DNA of 64,000 bases, from NCBI GenBank assembly GCA_001910725.1, contig MJGA01000014.1, positions 1 to 64,000 of the forward strand. The letters are read 5' to 3'. This DNA is from Phanerodontia chrysosporium (lineage: Eukaryota > Basidiomycota > Agaricomycetes > Polyporales > Phanerochaetaceae). The position numbers and the translations under genes were made by a program. Positions 31,294 through 41,219 of this stretch are shown here, piece by piece. Numbering within the stretch: position 1 is the stretch's first letter; each line of letters opens with the position of its first letter. A model generated the notes under the pieces. The model was not told the origin of the DNA, made no database searches, and saw only the letters and a program-made list of their open reading frames with translations.

Positions 31294-34200
31294 ATGGAGA
31301 GCGCAGCTCGACCCACGTACCTAACATGCACCGCAGCTCAGGCGCAAGAGTTCAACGAGCGCAATCCGCACAATATGGTGTCGCTCAATCAGCTTCTCGA
31401 GCAGCGTGCCGTCTCCCACCCAGATATTCGTGTCGCAGGCTTCCCTGAATATGACCCTTCGCGGGACCGTTGGACCCTCTTGAGATTCAGTGAGCACCTC
31501 AGCATTCTCTCTAATTGTTGTTGTGTTTTACTCGTGGCTCTCACAGCATTCTCGACTTTGCTTGCTGCTAGTAATTCAGTCGCACTCTATTACGCGGACC
31601 ATACAACTATGTCCCCGCGAGCCTCCGGGAACAAGAGCGACAGAATCATCGCACTGTTGTCTCCTAGTTGTGCCGATCTCCTTGTGACCTTATTCTCTGC
31701 CTTGAGACTAGGTTATGGGGTCCTTTTGCTGGCGTAAGTTGGAGCATGGTCTTGCGCCAGACTGTCTCACACGCGTCACAGACCTCAGAATACTACAGAG
31801 GCCATCACTCACCTCTGCAGAACCACCTCGGCCAGTCACATCATCTGCCACGGTTCGTTACTCGAGCAGGGTCAGAACGCCAACAACGGCTCGACGCAAG
31901 TTACACTCGTACCTATGGCGTCCCGCGCGGCTTGGGAGTACAAGAAATCCGACGCTCGTCTCCTTGCGAATGTATTGAGTCCAGCCGACGAGAGGAATCT
32001 AACTGCGCTTGTTATGCACACCAGTGGATCAACTGGTATGCCAAAGGTGCGGCGGCCTCAGAGAACCAGAGAATGAGACATCGACGTTCGTTGTTAGCCA
32101 GTTTATCATCCTCATCACATTTGGACAGAGGCAATCCCCTGCATGCCGGGAGATCCTGCTTTTACGACAACCCCATTATTTCACGTCAGTTGAATTCATT
32201 TCGTTTCTCGGCTGGCTTTACTTACACTTCATTTTCAGGGAGGTAGCGCAGACCTACTTCGGTCCTTAAATGCTCTTTCGACCCTCTACTTATTCCCGTC
32301 GGTGTATCCGATGACGGCGGTCAACATCCTCGGCGCGCTTTCAGTCTGTCCCGATGTCAGGGCATTTCTGTCTGTCCCCTATATTTTGAAAATGCTCGCC
32401 GAGACGCCTGATGGCCTGAAGATGCTGCGGCAAATGGATCTGGTCAGTACTGGTGGCGCGCCTCTGCCTGAGGCTTGTGAGTACTCGCCTGTGTGGCTAC
32501 GGCGAAATACATGGCCTGACTATATGCGTGCCAGTGGGCGACAGTATGGTTCAGCAAGGGGTCAGGCTTGTCAGCCGCCTCGGCTCCAGCGAGTGTGGAT
32601 GTAAGTCAGACCGTGTCCTTTCTTCCTTCACGGAGATTCTTACTTTCAAATCGCAGTCCTTATGAGCTCACACCGAGACTACGATACCGACAAGGAATGG
32701 GTCTGGTTACGAAACTCCGGGCTCGGTGTCAAGTTATTACACTTCGAGCCAGTTGGCGACGAGAACATGTACGAGTTAGTCGTCGACAAACAATGGTCGA
32801 CCAGAGTAAGCTGCTAGTCTCTATCCTGACCAAACACTTATGAATCGATCTGTAGGTCGTGTCCAACCGTCCAGACGGCAGTTTTGCAAGCGGAGATCTG
32901 TACGCTCTGCATCCCACCAAACCGAATACATGGCGCTACCATGGGCGGACCGACGACATCATCGTTTTGGTATGCCCCTCTTCTTCAGGTTGAAAACTTC
33001 TGGCTCATGCGCTTTCATTAGATGACCGGTAAGAAGGCGTCCGCGAACCCCATTGAGACTGGCCTCCGCGCCTGTCCGGCCATCGCTGAAGCCATCGTCT
33101 TCGGCGCGGAGCGCCCTGCTCTGGGCGTGCTAATTGTGTCTGCGTCACCCTCCACCCCACGGAGCGATGTTCTCAAGCGCGTTCATCTTGTCAACGACAG
33201 TAGTCCGTCCTACGCTCGCATTCCCGACCAGCTCGTGCTCGTTCTCGACACCGTCGCTGCGGCCAAGATCCCGAAGACGAGTAAGGGATCCGTGGTCAGG
33301 CCGAAGGCGCTGCATGTATTTGCCGAACTCATTGACCAGGCGTACGGGCGTTTGGAGACAGGTAACATCGGGCTGGAGGATGAATTTGAAAGCGACGTCA
33401 ATGGCGTGGACGCTGAAGCGGCAGACGTCAATGCATACGTGCGCAACTGCGTCTCAAAGGCTTTGCAGCAACGAAGAGGATCAACGGGTACGTTTGACAA
33501 AGCTCCGCGACGAGGACGACTTCTTCAACGCAGGCGTGGATTCCGTGCAGGCTGTGCTGATTCGCAGTTCACTGCAGAAGGTACGTCTTTCTTCCCTCAA
33601 AACGGCTTCAATGTTCACGTCCGGTACTAGCTGGTAGCAGGAACGGGATCAGCCTCTCCAGCAACATTGTTTTCGAGAACCCATCTATTAATAAGTGAGA
33701 CTGACCCTCATCAAGACATTGCTAGAGTGGCTAACTCCGTGTCCCGGATCTGTCAGGCTTGCGGATACTATCGTCCGTATTCGCAGCGGGAACGACTCGA
33801 AGACCGCGAGTGTAGGCGGTCAAGCGCAACAGTACCAGTTGATGCGTCATTTACTGCAGAAATACTCCTTTCCACCAAATGCATCACCAGCAGCGGTGGT
33901 TTCGAATCAAAATGTCGAAGTTTCGAGCGAGGACGATATTGTCGTGAGTCTTTTTTTAATTACTACGTATGCACGCCTTAACGTTCGTCTGCAAGGTTAT
34001 CACCGGAGCCACTGGTTCATTGGGCGTACACGTCATGATGAGATACTTAACCATGTCTCATTACCGCGTCTTTGCTTTGGTACGAGCATCGGATGACAAG
34101 CATGCTCTCCGTCGCATAGCGGAAAATATGACGCTCAGAGAAGACTTGGACGCGTTCGAAGAGCTTCAAGGCCGACTGACGGCGCTCGCAGCGGACCTCA

Positions 34201-35335
34201 CTGAGAACCAGCTGGGCCTTCGGGAGGGAGTCTATCAAGAGATTGTTGAGAGAGCCATCGCTGTAATTCACGTATGTTTCCATCTTTGCTGTTCATGGGC
34301 ATCTTGCTGAATATCCCTCAGGTAGCCTGGCCAGTGAACTTTGCGCTCGGTCTTGAAAGCTTCGAGCCAGCTTTGAAAGGTGCTCCCGGATCCACGGCCT
34401 TGCGAAGATACTAATCCGCATGCTTGCATCAGGGCTCCGAAACCTCATCGATTTGACTTCCCGCACACAGAAGGGTGCACGCCTCGTCTTTTGCTCCTCC
34501 ACGTCCGCTGCAGTCAACTTCACCGACGATGCAACCACCGTCCTTGAGCGTCTCCCTGAGCGGGAGGATGCTGCCGCGCCGATGGGCTACGCACGCTCGA
34601 AGTGGATCGCGGAGCACCTTTGCCAGAATGCGCATGCGACGGTGCTTCGCGAACATGTCGCGGTCGCGCGCATCGGCCAGCTGTGCGGCGATACCGAGGA
34701 CGGCATATGGAACGAGAGCGAGGCCTGGCCGCTGCTCATTGCTAGTGCACAGTATACGGGGTGCCTGCCGGACCTGGGAACAGAGGTGCGAAGTTGTGTA
34801 TGTTCACACTCTCATTCGTACTGACGTGTTGTCGCTCAGGAACTGTCACTGCTGCCATTCGACATCGCCGCCCGAGCAATCGCGCTCATTGCTGACTTCC
34901 CCTTCACCTCCCAGCAGCACGAAGATGCACTTGATGACGAACTTCCTATCGTCCATGTGCTCAACCCTCGTCAACTCCCATGGCGCGATCTGCTCTCTGA
35001 ACTCGCATCTGCCGGTCTCCCCTTCGACCAGGTGCCACCCGGGGCCTGGATGTCGCGCCTGCGAGACTTGCAATCTGGAGACAAGCTACCTCCAGCGACT
35101 GCTCGCCTCCTGGATCTCTGGCAGAAGGTAAGAGCTGGCATGGCGTGCAGTCCACCTTGTCTGACGCTGCCGGCAGTATGTCGACGCTCCGAACGCGAAA
35201 CAAGAGCCGGTGTATGATGTTACTGTGTCTGCGCGGGTTACTTCCTGTGCTCGCGATGCCGAGAGGATAGACTGGCATGCCCTTGTCGGGAAATGGATCT
35301 CCAACTGGCGACGATCGGGTTTCTTGCCCGCATGA
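31294..35335 (+). CDS. adenylate-forming reductase (A-T-R, NRPS-like), with a scrambled carrier domain
   Basis: Sixteen exons: 31294-31489, 31547-31733, 31782-32046, 32098-32184, 32239-32476, 32535-32600, 32657-32805, 32856-32969, 33022-33580, 33631-33694, 33757-33943, 33996-34271, 34322-34379, 34433-34785, 34840-35127, 35177-35335; 3,246 nt, 1,081 aa. Such enzymes adenylate a carboxylic acid, load it on a carrier and release it as an aldehyde by NAD(P)H reduction. Visible: the ATP loop TSGSTGMPK, YHGRTDDIIVLMTGKK, the re-entry to the reductase at VITGATGSLG and the YARSK catalytic pair. The phosphopantetheine site (FFNAGVDSVQA, Ser codon 33542-33544) lies in a different frame from its flanks, which are in phase with each other. 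As sequenced, the carrier domain would be garbled. Substrate unknown. Confidence 0.8.
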
Positions 35336-35437
35336 AGTGCCCATCACTGTCCAAGTGTAGAAGACTTATAAACGATGATGTGTCTATTCCCGAGAACCTA
35401 CGTAGACATTTGAAATGGCTTCTAGTGAATTTCATGC

Positions 35438-37517
35438 TTATGTTGGCATCTTCAAGCAAGCTGTCCTCAACCCGTCGCCGGCCCACTTGGCGACTTCCGT
35501 CAGGAGCTCGCGTTTCTTGTCTGCCGCGGTGTTAGAACGCAGCTCGTACAGGGTTGCTGCATGTAAAGGTGAAGTGTCAGCGAAGGGTAGCAACTCTCTG
35601 ACGGACGAGACATACAGAGGTTGAACAAGAAAGGCTCGGCGGCGCATAGGGTGGCGGGTGATTGGCGTAACGCCTGCTCGAGAACGTAGATTCCCTGTGT
35701 GCGAATTATCTCAATGCATGGTTAATGCTAACGTGATACAAGGCCCGCACCTCTTTCAGCCGACCTTGGCTGAGCAGCGTGACAGCAAGGTTATTCGTCG
35801 CCTACGTTGATCGAATGAACTTGCAGCTTTGATAGAGAAGATACGGCAGACTTACAACATACGACTCCCCTTCGCTTCGCACAATGTCGACGAACGTGCG
35901 TTCCGCATCCTCGAAGCGGCCCTCGGCGCACGCGAGGAGCGCATCACTCATTTTTACCAGGCCGACGAGGGCCTCATCGGGCTCCGGCATCTGCGCGACG
36001 TGTGCGGCGACCTGCGCGAAGTACGCCGCCGCTTTGCCCAGGTCGCCCGCCTGCAGGTGGATGCGCCCTATCGCGGCGAGGATGTGTGGAGACGTCAGCT
36101 TCTCGCCGGTGGTACCCGAAGGGGGCGATTGGTGTGCGAGTGGGAGCAGGAGGCGTGCGGCGGCGATGTACTCCTGCACGGACAGTTTCAATGAAGTTGT
36201 TCTCAATTTGAATCACCCATGCATACCTTCATCTCGCACAGCTGGCTCGCGAGGATCAGGCACACCCGCGCCCCTCTTTCCTTCCACATCTCGCGCTCGC
36301 GCTCGGCTTCCTTCTCGCGCAGCTTCTCACGCTCCAGCCTGCGCTCCTCACGCGCCTTCGCCCGCTCGCCCTGCTGCGAGCCGCCACGCGCAGGCTTTGG
36401 CGGGCGCAGGTGTGCGTCCTTCCGGGGCGCGCCGGCCTCGCGCGCCTTGCGCTTGCAGCGCGCGACGAGGGCGGCGAGCTCGTCGACGTAGCCCATATGG
36501 TCGCCGGCCCAGTAGCGCGTCTTGGCGTGGAGGACCTCGAGCTCGAAGGGTACGAGGCGCTCCCAGAGGTACGCGCGCGGCGAGAGCCCGCGCGGCCGGC
36601 CGTCGAGAGGCGAGAGTGGCGACTCCGCGGGAATCGAGCTCGCCGTGAGCACCGCGTACAGGTTGCTCAGCTCCGCGGACGTCTGGTTGAAAAGCCGCAG
36701 CCGCGCGAGCGACGTCAGCCGCAGCGACCATAGCTCGAGGATGAGCCCGACGTCGCCGGGGTTGCTCGATACGATGCGATCGCGGGCCATCCTTGCGAGC
36801 GCACGCCAGCTGTTGGTCATCTGCCGTCCATCTCCGGTGAGCGGTGCTCGTATTGCATGTGTAATAGGCCTACCACCAGGGTGTGGAAGTCAGTGTGCTG
36901 CCATTCGCCGCTGATGTCTCGAGCTGGGCGTCGCTCCGGGGGTATATACTTGATCAGCAGGTTGGTGAGAGGATCCGTCTGCGCATGATATAAATTCAAA
37001 TTGTTCATCTGCATGAATGTGTGCTACGCACATTGGGAATAGGCAAGAACATCGTTGGGAGGATGAGCCCGGGAAGATAGAGCTCTGGGGGCTCATCGTC
37101 TTCTGATGACTCGTCCTCATCGTTGTCATCAGCGTCATCGTCGTAGGCAGGTTTCGGCCCGGAGTCTGAGCCCGCGCTCTGTTCAGTGTCAATGGGCGTA
37201 GGCGGGACTGGTTTGTCTAGATTCGGTGGAGGTTCGAGAATCGTCGACTGTGCTAAAGCAATCTCATCTTCTGCTGCTGGGGTCTCGTCTTCCTCAAGCA
37301 CGCCTGGTCCTGCCATCATCTGGCGCTCATCTTCATTGTCAGGATGGGATTCGTTGTCGTCTTCATCGTCATCGCCGTCGTCCACCACGAAAGGGTCTGG
37401 GACGTCTGGCTCGACCAGTGCCGAGGGCGGTGACTCCGTCCTCATCTCGTCCGCCTCCTTGCTGTCCAGTGTATGTACCTGGTCATCATCTTGATGAAGA
37501 GGATGGTCTTGTTGCAT
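35438..37517 (-). CDS. TRAPP complex subunit 12 (TRAPPC12) homologue
   Basis: Seven exons: 37032-37517, 36874-36978, 36227-36820, 35856-36173, 35751-35801, 35616-35694, 35438-35556; sum 1,752 nt, 583 aa. TRAPPC12 is a TPR-type subunit of TRAPPIII, a Rab GEF and tether in ER-Golgi and autophagic traffic. Order: an acidic low-complexity N-terminus, the LYLPGLILPTMFLPIPNTDP block, a helix block with RALARMARDRIV and ELWSLRLTSLARL, a charged coiled-coil-like Arg/Glu stretch, TPR-like helices (HILAAIGRIHLQAGDLGKAAAYF), and the diagnostic C-terminus (EPFLFNLSTLYELRS, KKRELLTEVAKWAGDGL). The ATG at 37517 is the first in the open frame; an upstream non-coding exon cannot be excluded. Its stop is only about 100 nt from that of the reductase. 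Confidence 0.82.
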
Positions 37518-37956
37518 GGCGAGGATGAGCGGCGTGCGCAACCACAACACTTGCCGCTTGGGATGATGAAGGCGCTGACGTAAGCAGTTGCATCACGACG
37601 ATCTGGGGTTTCAGGGGTCTGGGCTTCCCCGCACATTCGATTACCTTTTCTGGAACAGCCTTGACGTATTCGCATTCATGTCCTCGCCAGTCGTCCTCCT
37701 TCCTCTTCCACGCCCTGTCCCCTCGCCCCCTCCTCGCCATCCACGACGACGCCGAACGACCCTCCAGCGACGCAGACACGTCCAAAACACCTGACCTGAC
37801 CTGTACGCGTGGATCCCCGGCTCCAGTGACGCGGAGTACTCATCGTCATCTCTGCAGAGCATTACTTTCGAGGGTATCCACATCCACGACAAGCAGCCAG
37901 TGCGCTACCAGACCCTCCTACATCAGATCCTCCACCGCTAACCGTGTCTCACAGCC
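37518..37956. promoter_or_regulatory. divergent promoter region
   Basis: About 440 nt between the TRAPPC12 and Ser/Pro-rich protein starts, with C/T-rich tracts. No defined element. Confidence 0.35.
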
Positions 37957-39710
37957 ATGTCAAGCGTTGATGCCTCCCCTTCGCAAAGCTCAGTCGCCGG
38001 CAGCCCCACGCTTTCGCGCCGGCTCTCTGCCAGACGCGGCTCAGTGTCTGCCGCTGATCCCTGGGGCCAGCATGCCGAGGTCAACTTCAAACCCACGCGC
38101 TCTTTGTCGAGCAGGCTCACAATTGTGAGGGTGCCGCAGCAAGATCAAGACAGCGGAGGTCGTAGACATCGCCGCGACGGAAGCAATGCATCGATTAGCT
38201 CGACGTCCAGTGAGGGAAAGTCTGGGCGTCTGAGCTTTGCCTTTTCGACATTCACGCCGATCAAGCCAGGGGAAGGCCAAGGACGCTCTAGTCCCACTGG
38301 CTCCCCGAAACTGCGCCCTTCGTCCCCCGGAGGGCTTCCAGGGAGCCCCGGACTCACTCGACGCCCCAGCCAAGGCAGCACCACTCTGCCGCAATACACG
38401 AAACTCTCTCCCGAACAGCTCGTCGAGCTCGCCCATAGCTCTACGCACCCAAAACCACTCGCACCTCCTACTGCCCCGGCCCCGGTCAACTTCACTCCAC
38501 TTCCTGACGATGTCTACCTTCCCTTCATCGACAGACCAGCCGAGGTCGCATCCCTGATCAGTACATCCCCGACCGCCAAGCTCTTCGCGTTGCTGTCCCA
38601 GACATTCCCTCCCGACGCTCGCGCTCCCGCGAATGCCGTGCCTGGTGCGAAGACGCCGAGCGTGGACAGTGACCCAAAGACTTGGACCTATGCCGAACTG
38701 GAGAACTGGTTCAAGAAGGTACCTCGCGAGGAGGTTGACGACGCGACTTGGGTTCGCAAGGCAAGGCAGTGCATCCTCCCCCGAAGTGAACTCATTTGGG
38801 AGCGCGTCAAGGGTGCGCTAGGCATTCCGCCCGAGCTCGACACTGACGAGCCATTGCCCGAGGAGAACGACCTCCTTGCGAACTACATCTCACCTATGCG
38901 CTCGCCTATCAACATTCCCCAGGGCATCCCTCGTCTTGGCTTGAACTCGCAGATGCTTGATGCTGACGTCTTTGAACCCGACTCCCCCGTCGTCGCAGCG
39001 TCTGCCTCCGGCTCGCATGGTATAGCTCCACCTTCACCAGTCGGCTCAGAGCTCGAGCTTTCCATCGAACCAGTGTTGCCGGCTGCGCCTCCTCCGCCGA
39101 GTGCGGTAGACCCCACCACCGGTGCGACCATGACCGCGCTACACGAGCTACGCGAAGAGGACGAAGAAGCTGCCGAGCAGGAAGACGCCGACGCCGCAAA
39201 ATCCCCAAATGCGTCCTCTCTTCCCTCTGACGTGCAAGGCCTGCGCATCTGCACGAGCTCGTCGCAGCCGTCTGTTTCTCCCGTCATCGGCCCGCACAGC
39301 TTCGGCTCGCCGTCGGTCGGCGCATTGGGGAGGGGAATCTCGGTCTCGCCGAGTCCCCGCCGACTTAGCATGGCCTCCGAGCGGGACGGCGTGTACGATG
39401 CGCTCGCCGAGCGCGGCCCTGGACACCCGCTCTTCCCGAGCAGCTTCGCCCACTTGTCGAACGCGCCTACTCTGCGGTCGTCGCGCTCTTCGTGAGTACC
39501 TTCTTATATCATATTCGACGTACGGAGTTCTGACATGGAACTAGGTCGCGCTCGAACAGCATGTCGTTCCCGCCTCCGCCCGTCCCCGGGCTCCGTCGCG
39601 AGAGCGGCGGGGCGCAAATGGTGGGACGGCGCCCCGACTGGGCGCGCGCGTACGACCCGAGCAAGCACGACGAGGCTGTCACCGTGAGCAGCGTCAGTCT
39701 CAACGACTGA
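37957..39710 (+). CDS. hypothetical Ser/Pro-rich protein
   Basis: Two exons, 37957-39491 and 39545-39710; sum 1,701 nt, 566 aa. The first exon is one long open frame, and the 53-nt intron joins RSS to SRSNSMSFPPPP in phase. Most of the protein is disordered: Ser/Pro-rich with many SP/TP sites, an acidic patch (REEDEEAAEQEDADAA), and a short C-terminal tail. One folded-looking segment spans about residues 180-300 (PFIDRPAEVASLI, KLFALLSQTFP, WTYAELENWFKKVPREEVDDATWVRKARQCI). I do not recognise the family; the composition suggests a phosphorylated scaffold or cytoskeletal factor, which is only a guess. Confidence 0.72.
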
Positions 39711-40068
39711 GCCTTGCCCGCCGTGCGAGGCGACGCAAAGTAGACAAGGAAATCTGGAGATTGGTTGAACATCATCACACGCAAAACTCTCAAAACACGG
39801 ACTCGGTGTGGTTGTATATGTGTATGTCGGAGTAATAGAACAGTCGATGAGGCTGCTGTGCGCGAGAGATGGTAGTGGCACGAAGTGTTAATGTAATGTT
39901 ACGTCGAATGAACGAACTAATGACCTGACATGACGCAAGTATACTCTTCCCGTCCGCGGCTGTCGACCGTCAACGCGTCATGCTTGGTCTACCAAACATA
40001 CGCCATAACCAGCGAAAAGGCGGGAACGCTAACCTTTTCAAGATCGACTTGGTGGCTACTTAGTAGGA
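39711..40068. other. gene 3' flank, no further gene
   Basis: Downstream flank of the Ser/Pro-rich protein, AT-richer than the coding DNA. Nothing recognisable. Confidence 0.45.
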
Positions 40069-40330
40069 CAGTCAGTCAGTGACAAGTCAGGTTCCCAGTC
40101 AATGACCAGTCGATAGCTAGTCAATGACTGCCTGATAACCGACCAATCCAGCCAGTGATCGTTCAATAACTGGTTAATGACTGGCTAGTGACCGATCAGT
40201 GACTGGCTAATGACCGATCAACCCAGTCAATGACCAGTCAATGACCAGTCAACAACCGGTTAGTGATAGGTCAATGACTGGTCAATGACCGGCTAGTGAC
40301 CGATCAAACCCAGTCAATCACCAGACAACA
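40069..40330. repeat. degenerate 11-bp minisatellite
   Basis: About 24 imperfect tandem copies of an 11-nt unit close to GTCAATGACYR, for example consecutive AGTCAATGACC units around 40217-40240. Variation is mostly transitions (GACC/GACT, CAAT/CAGT/TAGT). It lies about 320 nt left of the outer retrotransposon. Confidence 0.75.
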
Positions 40331-40641
40331 ACGCGTTGGTACGCTCCTGAAGGCTCTCTCTGCGTGAGACACATTCATACGCTCCTCCAGCCACAGTTGT
40401 ACTGATACATAGCTAGCACAGGAACAGTACAGTACGAATACGGGCTAGAAAATACATCAAGCAATCGATACATTGAATACAACAATAACCCGTCCTCTGC
40501 AGTATATTAGTCTGTATGTTCGTTTCGTCCAGGGTATGTCGTGACTCGAGGTCGATGTCGCGTGGAGCCTTGCGGTCGTGAGCGGCCTACTGGCTACGTG
40601 TGCTTTGACGAGCCCTCATTTCAGGGGCATCTATAATGCAG
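40331..40641. other. intergenic between minisatellite and retrotransposon
   Basis: About 310 nt with no gene or repeat that I can support. Confidence 0.45.
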
Positions 40642-40646
40642 GTGCG
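40642..40646. repeat. target-site duplication, left, outer retrotransposon
   Basis: GTGCG directly before the left LTR; the same five bases follow the right LTR at 57341-57345. Confidence 0.85.
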
Positions 40647-41179
40647 TGTCAAAGTAAACCCTGCTACTTACCTTAGTAGCTTAAGTGGGGTTGGACTTGA
40701 CTGCGAGTGTGCGAGTGAAGTGGGTGAAAGACGAGGTAGATGATGCTGGGGACTTAAGCCCAGCAGAGCCCGGTATATATACATGAAGGGGAGGACCCCT
40801 GGTACTACCCGAGACCCTTGATACTGCCCATCACATGCGCGATGGCGTGATGATGGTGCGATACTTGCCAAGACACTCCGGGCTCGGCGAAGTCTAAAGC
40901 CGAGTACCGGATGTGTCCGGAACCTTCTACGCTATTCTAGAATACACTACCCGGACCCTGGGTCCGGCTACCTACTATACCCTTGTACCGGAGCGTCTAC
41001 ATCATAGATAAGATAAAGATAAGATCCTCACATGACTCGGAGTCCTTTCTCAGCACGTGACCAACACGTGACCGCGTTCTGACGCGTGCCTGTTCTAACC
41101 CTAGTCCATAACCCTAATCCCCTAGCGCCTACTGGGCGCTTACGAGAATAAAACCGTAGGGAATTAGAAAACTGTGACA
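40647..41179 (-). repeat. 3' LTR of the outer element
   Basis: 533 bp, starting TGTCACAGTTTT on the element strand and ending TTTGACA. It contains a TATATATA box (about 40774), two CACGTGACC motifs (41054, 41065) and CCCTAA-like telomere-type words. Confidence 0.92.
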
Positions 41180-41219
41180 GTACCCCCTCTTCAGATTCGA
41201 ACTCCCGAGAGAAGACTTC

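Noticed and set aside
38883..39371. 162-codon minus-strand frame
   Set aside because: Shadow of the Ser/Pro-rich gene on the plus strand.
41190..41210. tRNA T-loop-like GTTCGAATC sequence near the 3' end of the outer element
   Set aside because: No matching acceptor stem, D-arm or anticodon arm around it. A similar hit at about 310-322 also fails.
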